64,000 bases of DNA from Psychrosphaera algicola (GTDB taxonomy: Bacteria; Pseudomonadota; Gammaproteobacteria; Enterobacterales; Alteromonadaceae). The notes below the pieces were generated by a model, which did no database searches, was not told where the DNA came from, and saw only the letters and a list, made by a program, of their open reading frames with translations. Of this stretch, positions 50,934 to 61,591 are shown piece after piece (the stretch's first letter is position 1; each line of letters opens with the position of its first letter). Location of the stretch: the NCBI RefSeq assembly GCF_028401425.1, contig NZ_JAQOMS010000002.1, positions 930,001 to 994,000 on the forward strand, given 5' to 3'. A program made the translations under genes and the position numbers.

Positions 50934-52032
50934 TTAAATTACAACCAATTGCCCGTCAATTGCGCCAGCTTGCTTTAATGCCTCTAATATTGCCATTAAG
51001 TCACTATGGAGCAGCTCCCACTTGGTTTATCGCTCGAACTAGGTCGTCAAGGTTAACGCCTGGGTCAAATACAAACGCGCGGGTATCATCACGAGCTACA
51101 TCTATAATGGTTTGGTTTGTTACCTGAGTTTCACCATTTGAAAGCGGCTCAGGTTGATTTACGTCTTGATTCTCTGCAATAGTCACCGTCAAGCTACCAT
51201 GCGTAATAGCAGCAGGCTTAAGCTTAACGTCTTTACCTATAACGATAGTGCCTGTTCTTGAATTTACAATAATTTTGGCGGACGTATCGGCTGGCGTAAA
51301 TTCTAAGTTTTCTAACGTTGATAGATACGCAACACGCTGTCCAATATCTCTTGGCGCTATGACTCTGACAGAAACTGAGTCCAATGGTTTTGCCGTATTA
51401 GGACCGACTAGGTTGTTAATTGTATCAGCTAACCTTTTAGCTGAAGTAAAATCAGCTTCGTTTAAATTGAAAGTGATATAATCCCCGTTTCCAAATGGCG
51501 TTGGAACGGTTCTCTCAACGGTAGCGCCATTAGGAATACGCCCCACTGTCGGAATATTGACTGTGACCGAAGAACCATCTTGGCCTTGAATGCCTAGACC
51601 GCCAACAACCAATGACCCCTGCGCAACGGCGTAAATATTGCCGTCAGCACCTTTTAACATTGTCTGTATTAATGTGCCGCCTCGCAAACTTCCGGCACTG
51701 CCAATTGACGATACGGTAATATCTATACTTTGTCCATAGTTTCGCAAATGCTGGTAGATCAGCGTGGACGGCAACCGCAGCAACATTTTTAATTTTAGGT
51801 TTTAAATTTGGATCCAATTGAATACCAAAGTTACCTAACATCGCTTTAAAGCTTTGTTCCGTAAATCGTGTTTGTTCACCGGTGCTTATGGTAAACCAAT
51901 GACTAACCCGTAACCTACGAGTTGATTAGACCGAATACCTTCGACCATCGATACGTCTTTAATTCGTGTTGCTTCTGCTTGCATCGAAACGACACCAATT
52001 AAGCAGCTAAATAGCAGTATTAAACCTTTCAT
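50934..52032 (-). CDS. flgI: Flagellar P-ring protein FlgI (three frameshifts)
   Basis: FlgI forms the P ring in the peptidoglycan layer. Restored length is 364 aa, the E. coli size. The signal peptide (MKGLILLFSCLIGVVSMQAEA) starts at ATG 52032 with AGGAG upstream. RIKDVSMVEGIRSNQLVGYG, GGTLIQTMLKGADGNIYAVA and the final LDDLVRAINQVGAAP are family blocks. All three breaks are CCWGG sites: 51895-51901 (true GLPGTGEQTRF), 51734-51739 (true FAKPGQSIDITV) and 51004-51009 (true APGDLMAILEALKQAG). The true stop is at 50934. Confidence 0.94.
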
Positions 52033-52040
52033 ATTTGCTC

Positions 52041-52766
52041 CTAAAATGGCCACATCGAGCTCATAAAAAATTGTGATATCCAGCCAGCTTCATTGCTTTC
52101 TGCCAAGCTGCCTTTACCACTGTACGAAATTCTTGCATTCGCAACGCGGGTTGAATCAACAGTATTCTCAGAACTGATGTCTTCTGACCGTACAATGCCT
52201 GTCAATCGAATAAATTCTTGTCCGGTATTTAACGTAAGCCATTTTTCGCCACGTATTATTAAATTTCCGTTTGGTAATACTCTTAAAACATGGACAGTAA
52301 TTTGGCCACTTAAGCTATTACTTTGATCTGATTTGGCATCACCTTTAAAAGTGCCATCGGAGCCTATCCCCATCTGCAGCGTATTACCGCCAATGGTTGG
52401 TGCAAGACCGTTTAATCCAACTAACGGTGATAAACTCGCGTCTGTTTCTTTTTTAGTTTCTGTTTTAGCTGACTTAGATGCCTGAGTATTTTCCATTAAT
52501 AAAACTGTGATGATGTCACCAACACGGCGTGCCTTAGTATCTGAATATAGGCCATTTGACCAACCACTCTGATACAAACTCCCCGTTGCAACAACTTCAT
52601 CTGATTTGATTTCAGGCATTATAGGTGCGAAAAACGTATCTTCTTCTTCAATATCATGATTCACCGCACAGGCTGATAAATAAACAACACATAATGACGC
52701 GGCTAATGCTTTTGACATGCGTTTGGTAAACTGAACCTTGGGTTGTTTTGCCGTGAATAACATCAT
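52041..52766 (-). CDS. flgH: Flagellar L-ring lipoprotein FlgH
   Basis: The intact 241-aa product has a lipoprotein signal ending LSAC, so Cys32 is lipidated. Conserved are GSLYQSGWSNGLYSDTKARR, VGDIITVLLMENTQASKSA, LPNGNLIIRGEKWLTLN and SSENTVDSTRVANARISYSG. It forms the L ring in the outer membrane. It lies between flgG and flgI. Confidence 0.96.
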   Translation of the reverse strand: MMLFTAKQPKVQFTKRMSKALAASLCVVYLSACAVNHDIEEEDTFFAPIMPEIKSDEVVATGSLYQSGWSNGLYSDTKARRVGDIITVLLMENTQASKSAKTETKKETDASLSPLVGLNGLAPTIGGNTLQMGIGSDGTFKGDAKSDQSNSLSGQITVHVLRVLPNGNLIIRGEKWLTLNTGQEFIRLTGIVRSEDISSENTVDSTRVANARISYSGKGSLAESNEAGWISQFFMSSMWPF

Positions 52767-52783
52767 AATAAATCTCCAGAACT

Positions 52784-53571
52784 CTATAGCTGCTGAGTAA
52801 TAAAGCTAAGCATTTGGTCAACTGTCGAAATTACTTTTGAGTTCATTTCATACACACGTTGACTCTCAATCATGCTAACTAGCTCTTCAGTTACGTTTAC
52901 ATTTGACGTTTCTAGAGCCCCCTGTACGATGATACCCAAACCGTTAACCCCTAGGTTACCTTGAACCGGGGCACCACTTACTCCAGTTTCAATATATAAA
53001 TTTTGACCCGTTGGCTCTAAGCCGGCAGGGTTAATAAACTCTGAAATGGTCAACTGTCCAATAACAACACCAGCACCTTGACCCGGTACTTGAACTGAAA
53101 TTTCACCTTGCTGGGAAATTGTTATCGACTGCGCTTCAGCCGGAATTGTTACTTCAGGCTGCAATGGGAAACCAGCCCCAGAGGTTACCAATCGTCCATT
53201 TTCATCAATTGAAAACTGGCCATTTCGAGAATAAGCTAACGTTCCATCTGGGCGTTGGATTTCAAAAAACCTTTACCTTGGATCATAAAATCCAGGCTGT
53301 TTTCAGTCGTTGTCATATTCCCTTGCGAGAAGTTCTTTTGAGTCGCGACAACTTTAGTACCAGCACCGAGCATCAAACCATTTGGCATTTCAGTGTCCTG
53401 GGACGACCGACCATCAGGTTGGTTAATGTTTTGATAAAGTAAGTCTTCAAATACGGCTCGACTCTTTTTAAATCCGATAGTACTGGCGTTGGCCAAGTTA
53501 TTGGATATTACCGCAATTTCAGTTTGTTGAGCGTCAAGCCCAGTTTTACTAATCCACAATGCCGGATGCAT
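52784..53571 (-). CDS. flgG: Distal rod protein FlgG (one frameshift)
   Basis: Restored length is 262 aa, standard for FlgG. It starts MHPALWISKTGLDAQQTEIA, then SNNLANASTIGFKKSRAVFE, and ends TSNVNVTEELVSMIESQRVY ... VISTVDQMLSFITQQL. One T is lost in the run near 53265-53270, joining GKGFF to EIQRPDGTLAY. FlgG forms the distal rod across the periplasm. Confidence 0.95.
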
Positions 53572-53584
53572 ACGCGCCTCCTAA

Positions 53585-54352
53585 TTAAAATATTCTGAGA
53601 AGTTGATCTTGTGCACGGTCTATTTCTTCCGCTTTTTTCATCAACTTAATTTGTAATTCATATTGTCTTTGATGTGCGATCATCGCTGTCATTTCGCTTA
53701 CTGGACTCACATTACTAAGTTCTAATGCGCCACTTTCGATACCGATATTAGGCGAAGCGTCACAAAATCCACATAAGTCATTGGTAAGTACCGATTCTTT
53801 TGAACGAAATAAGCCATCATTACCTTTAGTCATCGAATTAAGACTTGGCGGTTCGATCAACTTAATTCGATCGACCGTTTCAAGAAAATTTGCCGGAGCG
53901 CCGGAAGGCCGTATCGTGACAGAGCCATCTGGGCCTATTTCTATTTTTTCTATTGGCAAAGGGATAACAATTGGGCCACCCTCTCCCATCACAGGAGCGC
54001 CACGTGCTGTCGTTAACAACCCTTCTTTGGTAATTTGTAAATTACCTTCCCGGGTATAAGCCTCAGAGCCTGTTCTGTCCTGTACCGCCAACATACCATC
54101 GCCTTTGATAGCGATGTCCAAATCACGACCCGTTGTCGCTATTGAACCATGGTTCATTTTAGAACCTGGACGTTCGGTTACCGCAAATACTCGCGTTGGA
54201 TGCCCTTCACCAAATGCTTGCATGGAGCGCTGCTGTTCAAAGTCAGCACGAAACCCTGCGGTCTTCGCATTTGCCAAGTTATTGGCATTCATCGATACAC
54301 CGATCAAATTTTGTTTCGCGCCAGACATGGCGACATATAACATCTTATCCAT
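53585..54352 (-). CDS. flgF: Proximal rod protein FlgF
   Basis: The intact 255-aa product starts MDKMLYVAMSGAKQNLIGVS, continues NANNLANAKTAGFRADFEQQ and ends SPVSEMTAMIAHQRQYELQI with a helix. It is a rod subunit. The gene is first in flgF-G-H-I-J-K-L here. FlgE and other early rod/hook genes are not upstream; DUF2802 and chemotaxis genes are. A sigma-54-like site lies about 50 bases upstream. Confidence 0.95.
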   Translation of the reverse strand: MDKMLYVAMSGAKQNLIGVSMNANNLANAKTAGFRADFEQQRSMQAFGEGHPTRVFAVTERPGSKMNHGSIATTGRDLDIAIKGDGMLAVQDRTGSEAYTREGNLQITKEGLLTTARGAPVMGEGGPIVIPLPIEKIEIGPDGSVTIRPSGAPANFLETVDRIKLIEPPSLNSMTKGNDGLFRSKESVLTNDLCGFCDASPNIGIESGALELSNVSPVSEMTAMIAHQRQYELQIKLMKKAEEIDRAQDQLLRIF

Positions 54353-54401
54353 CTATAGCCTCTGTCAATAATTCGACGATGGTTATTTTGGTTTTAATAC
54401 T

Positions 54402-54416
54402 GCATGAATTGTGCCA
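54402..54416 (-). promoter_or_regulatory. Candidate sigma-54 promoter for flgF
   Basis: The minus strand reads TGGCACAATTCATGC: the -24 TGGCAC is perfect, the -12 is ATGC rather than TTGC, and the GG-N10-GC spacing is correct. It is 50 bases before the flgF ATG. Confidence 0.6.
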
Positions 54417-54551
54417 GAGAATATTGGCGCTTGTTAAAGGGAGGTATTTATTAGGACAGTAATGACTAAAACAGTAGCTTTGGTAACGATTTTATCGATT
54501 ACATTTATTAAGGGGCTTAGTTTTGAATAGATTAGAAAAACGTTATTATAT

Positions 54552-55001
54552 TTACTGCTTCGCAGATAGTGAAATAAGTAATTCAGCCTCGGTTCGGCTA
54601 ATACCACATTCATTAATGATTTCTTCAATGTCAGCGCCTAATTGAATTAACTTTTTAGCTCTAACGTAGAGTTTATCTTCTTGCCCTTCACTTTGAAGTA
54701 ATTGAATATCATTTCGCAACTTTTCAGTGGTCTCCTGCAATTCGAGCAATCCTTGTTTATTCGACTGCATTTCGTTATTTTGCTGAGATTGTATTTCAAT
54801 TATTTTTGGAATTTGCTGTATCGACGTTTGAATGTCGTCAATGAGGTGGTTAACATGAGATTTATCATTAAGAGCTTGCGACTCCATCAACTCTATTTTT
54901 GCAGTCTGATTTACAATCTTTTTAGATAGTATTAGCAAGGCTACAATCAGCGATGCTACAGCAACAAACAAGATGATTATTGCAATAATAGGTAATGACA
55001 T
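54552..55001 (-). CDS. DUF2802 membrane-anchored coiled-coil protein
   Basis: The intact 149-aa product has an N-terminal membrane helix (about residues 4-27) and a long coiled coil. The conserved C-terminal DUF2802 helix pair reads LYVRAKKLIQLGADIEEIIN, then ECGISRTEAELLISLS. It regularly follows cheW in polar flagellate gammaproteobacteria; its function is not established that I know of. It is the last gene of the chemotaxis operon here. Confidence 0.88.
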   Translation of the reverse strand: MSLPIIAIIILFVAVASLIVALLILSKKIVNQTAKIELMESQALNDKSHVNHLIDDIQTSIQQIPKIIEIQSQQNNEMQSNKQGLLELQETTEKLRNDIQLLQSEGQEDKLYVRAKKLIQLGADIEEIINECGISRTEAELLISLSAKQ

Positions 55002-55100
55002 GTGACCTTTCTTAAAAAATAGAACAATTAAGCAGACTGAACTTCAACTAATTTAGTCTCCATTCAGCCAGCTAAGATGATTGACGCTATGCAGATTGAC

Positions 55101-55597
55101 TTAGATGTCTGCAATATCATCCCACTCTTCATCTGTCATCAGTTTATTTAAGTCTACTAATATTAATAATTCGCCATCACGGTTACTAACACCTTGAATA
55201 AATTTAGCGCTTTCATCAGTACCTACATTAGGTGCACTGTCGATTTCAGACGTTTTTAAATAAACAACTTGGGTTGCACTATCTACCATAATACCAATAA
55301 CCTGTTTTTCAGATTCGATTATGATTATTCGCGAATTATCACTTACATCGCTAAGGCATTAACCCAAAGCGGGCTCTTGTATCAATAACGGTTACGACGT
55401 TACCACGCAAGTTAATGATTCCTAGCACATAGTCAGGGGCACCAAGGTACGGGAGCAATTTCAGTATGACGTAGTACTTCTTGAACCTGCATAACGTTTA
55501 TACCGTAGGTTTCTTCCTCTAGTTTAAACGTGACCCATTGCAATACTTCGTCATTGCCATCCGTAACGTGATTGACTGGGGTTCTTTCTTCACTCAT
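55101..55597 (-). CDS. cheW: Chemotaxis adaptor CheW (two frameshifts)
   Basis: Restored length is 164 aa. It begins MSEERTPVNHVTDGNDE, then LQWVTFKLEEETYGINVMQV, INLRGNVVTVIDTRARFG, and ends SNRDGELLILVDLNKLMTDE. CheW links receptors to CheA. Both breaks are CCTGG corruptions: 55442-55447 (true APVPGAPDYVLG) and 55351-55356 (true LMPGDVSDNSRIII). ATG 55597 has AGGAG upstream. Between parP and DUF2802. Confidence 0.93.
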
Positions 55598-55624
55598 ATG
55601 AGCAACTCCTAAATTGAATACTGA

Positions 55625-56513
55625 CTAAACTTGTCTTGCGTCTATACCTTGTTCAAGCATGGCAATTAAATCACTTACATGCAACAAAGCACACATTTTT
55701 CTTTAATCGTGCCCATCAATCAGGGACGTTTATGTGCATTTTTCGCCACTTAACTGCATCTGGTGTAATTGACTCTGTTTCAACCAAACTTTCGGCTGCT
55801 AATCCCCAATTACTCTCACCTAACATGATGAGATAGCGATAGTTAAGCGACTCTTCCATGGCTTGGTTATACTTTTCAGGCATAACCCAACGCGCAGAAT
55901 CGACAACATTTAACTTCTTATCTCGATTTAGCATCACACCTTTAAACCATGCAGGCTTGCCAAACAAAGTACTTAATTCTGTTAAATTATGGATCCCACC
56001 AAGTTCCTTCAACGGCACGGCTAGTGATAAACCCGCTACGCTAAAAAATAACGCTTGAAATGGTTCATCTGGGAAACTTTCAATAACCTCTTTTTCAACC
56101 TTAATTGGCGGTTGTAGAGCTATTTCTTGTTTTGTTTCAACAGAAGGTGGCGCGATGTCTTGAGATACACTTCTTACTAGATCGACAGTTTTCTGACGTT
56201 CTTTAGCTATTTTTGCATCTTGTTTTAAATTTACTTGTTCCAGTAATTTAGCGACCGTACTTGTTTGCGGTGCGGGTAACTCAACTTCTGGTTCTTTAAA
56301 TGGTTTTGCTGCTGGAGTTTTATGGGAAACTTGAGGTTTTTCACGCGCAAGTGGGGTCGCCATAATATCGTCAGATAGTATCGCAGGGCGTGATTGTTTT
56401 TCTGCCGTCAAAGATCCTCGATGCGTATTTGCAACCGTGTTAATGTCATTTTCTTCTTCGTCACTTAGTAGCTGGTCGAAATACTCCAGCATGACTTTTT
56501 CACTTGCAAACAT
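55625..56513 (-). CDS. parP: ParP-type CheW-domain protein (several errors)
   Basis: Restored length is 296 aa. The first half is a Pro/Glu-rich linker, and the second a CheW domain (FQALFFSVAGLSLAVPLKEL, MLNRDKKLNVVDSARWVMPE). In Vibrio, ParP tethers CheA arrays to ParC at the pole. Near the C-terminus an A is lost at about 55737-55740, CCTGG reads CCTGA at 55720-55724 (stop), and another A is lost near 55699-55703; repaired, the end reads NAHKRPWLMGTIKEKMCALL and continues HVSDLIAMLEQGIDARQV, as in ParP. Adjacent parC supports the name. Confidence 0.87.
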
Positions 56514-56517
56514 CGAC

Positions 56518-57283
56518 TTAATTATTCTCTAATGATTTTAATAATTCGTTATAGGCGTATACGCCTCTTGCACCTTTAGCATAAATAGGCAATGGCAGTT
56601 TTTCCATCGACGCATTTCTAAATTTTGTATCAATTGGGATAACCCCTTCCCAAACCTGATCACCATAAGTACTTTGCAACTCTCGATACGCTACGATCGA
56701 CGCTCTTGTCCGTTTATCGTACATAGTCGGAATGATGCAAACATCGTATTTTTTCGCCTGAGAGGTCTTTATCAATTGCATTGTACGATGCATGCGTTCC
56801 AAGCCCTTTAAAGCCATACATTCGGTCTGTACTGGGATCAATACTTTGTCACTTGCGGCAAGCGCATTGACCATCAAAACACCTAATACCGGCGGACAAT
56901 CTATTAAAACGTAATCGTAATCAGATGCAAATTTGTTTAAGGTTTTTTAATAATTAAGCCCATACCAGACTTTTTACTCAAAATACCATCTAATGTGGCC
57001 ATTGCCATCGTGGCGGGAAGAATACTTAAATTTGGTACTGGAGATTGCCAAACACACTTTTGCCAATGTTCCTGATCCATAGAGTCTGAGTGCAAAAATA
57101 CATCATAAACGCTATGCGTTAATTCTTCTGAATCAATGCCAAAATAATAAGAAAGTGACGCATGGGGATCGGTGTCTAACATGAGGACTTTTTACCTTTC
57201 AGCGCCAATATTGCGCCTAAGGTTATAACAGAAGTCGTTTTACCTACTCCACCTTTCTGATTTGCAACAGTCCAAACCTTCAC
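56518..57283 (-). CDS. parC: ParA-family ATPase ParC (chemotaxis polar localisation; two frameshifts)
   Basis: Restored length is 255 aa. Start is GTG 57283 with AGGTG upstream. The deviant Walker A motif is NQKGGVGKTTS; LMLDTDPHASLSYYFG and VLIDCPPVLGVLMVNALAAS follow. ParC places chemotaxis arrays at the cell pole in Vibrio and relatives. A bases are lost near 57190 (KGKKVLMLDT) and 56941-56946 (IIKKTLNKFASDY). It precedes parP by 4 bases. Confidence 0.92.
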
Positions 57284-57492
57284 ATATTCACCTAGTTATT
57301 ATTATTTAGTGGTTACTGTTTAGTTTATCTAAAACGTTTAACACGCCATCAAATTCGATTAAAAATCGTTCGCGCAATTAGAAGTTATTAATAGTATCAG
57401 CTATCTAATGAGATTAGTGCTTTTATTTTAACGAGCTGCGGTTTAAGTGCTTTACCTCTGGATCTAAGTTCAGGGAACACATAAACTGCAAT

Positions 57493-58668
57493 TTAACGTA
57501 AATTAAATTCTTTAAGAATGGAAGGGCCAATTTGCTCTAGTGAAATCGACTGTTCTGAAACACCAGCACTTGTTACCGCTTGTGGCATACCATAAACCAC
57601 ACAAGATAATTCGTCCTGCGCCCAAATCTTAGCGCCACGTTGTTTCAACATTCGACTGCCTTCGCGGCCATCCGCTCCCATGCCAGTCAATATAATTGCC
57701 AATACATCACCACCATAAACTTTCGCAGCACTGCCAAATGACAAATCAACACTTGGTTTATAAGTTACACGAGCTGCCTCATCATCCATAATTTTAATCG
57801 TCCCGTAATCAGGTCGACCTTCAATCAACATTTGCTTACCGCCTGATGCTAAATATGCCACACCTTGGTCTTAATGGCTCGCCATTAACTGCTTCTTTTA
57901 CCGAAATATTGCATAACGTATTTAAACGAGAGGCAAACGCTGGGGTAAAAGCTGCTGGCATGTGTTGAACAAGAATAATCGGGACGTTAAAGTTTGCAGG
58001 TAATGTTGTAAGTACTTTTTGCAACGCAACGGGTCCGCCTGTTGACGTACCAATCGCTAATAATTTATATGACTTTCCAGACGAGTTTCGAATCGCCGAC
58101 GTTGCCTGCCGTTGAGGTGCCGCTTGACTCGTTTCAGTTGTTCTTCGAGTTGATGAACTTTGCAGGCTGCTACCCAGTCGCGAAGATATTGTTGAAGTAG
58201 AGGTCGCTGGTTTAACTATTGCTCGTTCTGACACTTCAGAACGAATTGGACGACGTCGAGCTAATATACTGGATTTCGCGCCTAATGCTTTAACTCGCTC
58301 CTGCAGTAAAGCGGTTCCTTCTTTTTATCTTTTGCTATGTCTTCAAATTTTTTCGGAAGAAAATCAAGGGCACCAGCTTCAAGTGCATCTAACGTTGCAG
58401 TGGCCCCATCGTGTGTTAAAGATGAAAACATAATAATAGGCGTAGGTGTCACTGCCATTATTTTTTTGACGGCTGTAATGCCATCCATGACAGGCATTTC
58501 GATATCCATCGTGATCACATCTGGACGTAACTTTGCGGTTTGTTCAATTGCCGCTTGCCCATCAGCTGCATCCCCAATAACTTGTAAGTCAGGGTGCGAG
58601 TTCAAGATTTCTGTTACTCTACGTCGAAAAAACGCAGAGTCATCTACAACCAATACCTTTATTGTCAT
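57493..58668 (-). CDS. cheB: Chemotaxis methylesterase/response regulator CheB (two frameshifts)
   Basis: About 391 aa. The receiver domain has VLVVDDSAFFRRRV and TMDIEMPVMDG (phospho-Asp55). A Ser/Thr/Arg-rich linker of about 60 residues follows. The methylesterase domain holds the catalytic triad: IGTSTGGP (Ser), VQHMPAAFT (His) and LTGMGADG (Asp). Breaks: an A lost near 58316-58322 (KDKKEGTALLQERVK) and CCAGG read as CCAAGG at 57863-57868 (true LRPGVAYLASGG). It demethylates receptors and follows cheA. Confidence 0.95.
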
Positions 58669-58677
58669 TTTTAAATA

Positions 58678-60813
58678 CTACTTAAACCTTAAGTTAGACC
58701 GTTTAGCATAATGTTTTAACAAGTTCGGTACATCAAATATAAGCGCGATACCACCATCCGATGTAATCGTCGCCCCTGCCATTCCCGGAGTTCCTTGCAA
58801 CATAGCGTCCAATGGTTTAATGACAACTTCTTCTTGTCCGATTAATGAGTCCACAACAAAACCAACTTGTTGTACACCAACTTGAATAACAACTACATGG
58901 CCTTTACCAACAACTCGGTCAGCTGGGTTATTGCCTTTGATCAACCAGTCTTCTAAATAAAATAGTGGGATCGCTTTTTCTCTAACGATAACAGTCTGCT
59001 GGCCGTCAACTATATTTGTCTTTGTTAAATCCAGATGAATAATTTCATTTACCGTTGATAGCGGCAATGCAAATATCAACTCACCAACAACAACCATTAA
59101 GGTTGGAAGAATTGCTAGTGTCAGTGGTACTTTAATTTCTAGTGTAGTGCCAACGCCTAATTCAGACTGGATATCGACAGAGCCGTTAAGCTGAGTGATT
59201 TTGGTTTTAACCACATCCATACCAACGCCACGACCAGAGATGTCTGATATTTCTTCTTTCGTTGAGAAGCCCGGAGCAAATATTAAATTATATGCTTCAG
59301 TGTCTGACAATCGAGCTGCAGCATCCGCATCGAGAACGCCTTTATTTACGGCTATATCTTTAAGCTTTTCAGGGTCCATTCCTTTACCGTCATCTTCGAT
59401 GACTAACAAGATATGATCGCCTTCCTGTGACGCCGATAAACGAACTGTACCGACTCGGCTCTTACCAGCGTTTTCACGTTCGTCCGGCATTTCAATGCCG
59501 TGGTCTACAGAATTTCTAACTAAATGCACTAGCGGATCCGCTAGAGCTTCTACTAAATTTTTATCTAAATCGGTTTCTTCACCGAGTAATTCCAATACAA
59601 TTTCTTTATTTAAACTTCGAGCCAAATCTCGAACAACCCGAGGGAATCGACCAAATACCTTTTTAATCGGTTGCATACGCGTTTTCATTACCGCGCCTTG
59701 CAGGTCTCCAGTTACAACATCTAAATTAGATATTGCTTTGGTCATCGCTTCATCAGATCCTAAATTAACCCCTAAGCTCACCAACCGGTTACGGACTAAG
59801 ACAAGTTCACCAACCATATTCATAATTTCGTCAAGGCGTTTAGTGTCAACACGAACAGTTGTTTCAGCTGCCGGTGGTGGTGGTGCCTTTTTCTCACCAG
59901 GTTTAGGTGACTTAGCCGGCGCAACTTTAGCAGGAGCGGGTTTAGCCGCTACAGGCGGTTTTGGTGCCGGTGCTGGCGTCGCTTTTGGCGCTGGCGGTTC
60001 AGGTGGTTTTGGTGCCTGAGCTTTTGGTTTACTTACTGTTGGTGACGCGCCTTTGCCATGTAATTCGTCTAACAAAGATTCAAATTCGTCATCACTTATC
60101 TCATCACTTTCATTTGAAAACGAGACAGGTTGTGCTGGAGCCGTTGGTGCAGCATTACCAGCCGAAGGTTTTGATGTTTCAAACGACCCTTTCCCATGTA
60201 ATTCATCTAATAATGCTTCAAATTCATCGTCTGAAAAGTCATCACCACTACTAGCAATTGCTGACGACGTGGGAGAAGTAGGTGCTGGCGTCGCTGTCGC
60301 GGCCGGCTTACCATGGAGTTCGTCTAATAATGCTTCAAATTCGTCTTCTGATATTTCATCTATATCGCCGCCAGTCAAATTAACTTCTGGTTCGACATCT
60401 GCAACCGTTTCAACTACTTCGGCCTCCGGATGACTATAACGATGTAGACGTTCTAACAGTTGTGGATCAGCAGGAGCTGGGTCTTCACCAGCTTGAACTT
60501 GAGCAAACATTTCGTTGACGGTGTCGAGCGCTTGGAGAATAACATCCATCAATTCAGGTGTTACGCTCCGTTTGCCAGTCCTCAGAATGTCGAAAACATT
60601 TTCTGCACCATGGCACGCATCCACCAAATGCGTTAACGCTAAAAAGCCAGCGCCACCTTTGACGGTATGAAATCCACGGAAAATGGAATTCAAGAGACCA
60701 GCGTTTTCTGGGTCATTTTCCAGTTCAACTAGCTCTTCTGATAGTAATTCTAAGATCTCTGCAGCTTCTATTAAGAAATCTTGTAATATCTCTTGATCCA
60801 CTTCCAACGCCAT
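58678..60813 (-). CDS. cheA: Chemotaxis histidine kinase CheA
   Basis: The intact 711-aa kinase has P1 with His49 in FRGFHTVKGGAGF, a long linker (about 130-330), and P3 dimerisation (RVDTKRLDEIMNMVGELVLV). P4 ATPase boxes are LVHLVRNSVDHGIE, IEDDGKGMD and ISGRGVGMDVV. A P5 CheW-like domain ends the protein. The linker carries three copies of S-(D/E)-D-E-F-E-(A/S)-L-L-D-E-L-H-G-K at residues 155-169, 194-208 and 240-254, then a Pro/Ala/Lys-rich tract. In Vibrio a linker region of CheA mediates ParP-dependent polar localisation; the repeats may serve this, which is inference. Confidence 0.97.
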   Translation of the reverse strand: MALEVDQEILQDFLIEAAEILELLSEELVELENDPENAGLLNSIFRGFHTVKGGAGFLALTHLVDACHGAENVFDILRTGKRSVTPELMDVILQALDTVNEMFAQVQAGEDPAPADPQLLERLHRYSHPEAEVVETVADVEPEVNLTGGDIDEISEDEFEALLDELHGKPAATATPAPTSPTSSAIASSGDDFSDDEFEALLDELHGKGSFETSKPSAGNAAPTAPAQPVSFSNESDEISDDEFESLLDELHGKGASPTVSKPKAQAPKPPEPPAPKATPAPAPKPPVAAKPAPAKVAPAKSPKPGEKKAPPPPAAETTVRVDTKRLDEIMNMVGELVLVRNRLVSLGVNLGSDEAMTKAISNLDVVTGDLQGAVMKTRMQPIKKVFGRFPRVVRDLARSLNKEIVLELLGEETDLDKNLVEALADPLVHLVRNSVDHGIEMPDERENAGKSRVGTVRLSASQEGDHILLVIEDDGKGMDPEKLKDIAVNKGVLDADAAARLSDTEAYNLIFAPGFSTKEEISDISGRGVGMDVVKTKITQLNGSVDIQSELGVGTTLEIKVPLTLAILPTLMVVVGELIFALPLSTVNEIIHLDLTKTNIVDGQQTVIVREKAIPLFYLEDWLIKGNNPADRVVGKGHVVVIQVGVQQVGFVVDSLIGQEEVVIKPLDAMLQGTPGMAGATITSDGGIALIFDVPNLLKHYAKRSNLRFK

Positions 60814-60829
60814 TCGGCAGCTCCCTAAC

Positions 60830-61573
60830 TTAAAAGCCTAAACTAGATAATAGGTCGTCAACTTCATCTTGATTCGAAACAGCGTCTTCACGTGTTTCAG
60901 CATCGATGATTGGACCTTCTACACCATTGTTATCGACAGCAGCCTTAACTTCATTAATAGATTCTCTACTAGGTTCACCAAATACTGTCAGTAAGTGAAT
61001 TAAACTATCTTCAACTTCTTTGACTAACTCGATAACACGTTTGATTACCTGACCAGTTAAATCCTGAAAGTCTTGAGCCATCATGATTTCAGTCATATAA
61101 AGATGAATTTGGGCTGCGTCTTTTTCTGCAGTCTCCATAAACTCATTCACTGAAAAACATAAGGTTTTAAATTCGCCCAACTCAAGTTGGCGCTGCATTA
61201 ATTTATCCCACTCAGGTTTTAAACTGGAAATATCGCTATTAATTTTGTCAGCTAACGGCAAGCTAGCGTCAACGGCGTCCATTGTTTTATTGGCAGCCTG
61301 TTCCGTCAAACTCATGACGTAACTTAATCGTTCTTTTGCATCAGGGATATCATCTGTCGCCAAATTTGCAATTTTCGGATCTAATTGAAAACTAGAAAGC
61401 GAATCATGTAATTGACGTGTGAGTTTTCCAACTTCTGCAAATAATTCTTTTTGCTCAGGTGCAGCAATGCCCATTAAAATGGTGTTTGCTGTTGTATTGT
61501 CACCCGACTCTAGCGCAGCTACTAAGGCTTTAGCCTCTTCAAGGCTAATCTGCGGAGCAGTCTCTAAAGACAT
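60830..61573 (-). CDS. cheZ: CheY-P phosphatase CheZ
   Basis: The intact 247-aa helical protein has IANLATDDIPDAKERLSYVM, EQAANKTMDAVDASLPLADK, and the catalytic-helix region IMMAQDFQDLTGQVIKRVIE with the phosphatase Asp and Gln. The C-terminus NQDEVDDLLSSLGF is the CheY-binding peptide. It dephosphorylates CheY-P. Between cheY and cheA. Confidence 0.96.
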   Translation of the reverse strand: MSLETAPQISLEEAKALVAALESGDNTTANTILMGIAAPEQKELFAEVGKLTRQLHDSLSSFQLDPKIANLATDDIPDAKERLSYVMSLTEQAANKTMDAVDASLPLADKINSDISSLKPEWDKLMQRQLELGEFKTLCFSVNEFMETAEKDAAQIHLYMTEIMMAQDFQDLTGQVIKRVIELVKEVEDSLIHLLTVFGEPSRESINEVKAAVDNNGVEGPIIDAETREDAVSNQDEVDDLLSSLGF

Positions 61574-61591
61574 AGTGTACTCCTAGTTAGA

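Noticed and set aside
54462..54530. 22-codon plus-strand ORF (MTKTVALVTILS...) between flgF and DUF2802
   Set aside because: Very short, opposite strand to both neighbours, weak ribosome site, no terminator; probably chance.
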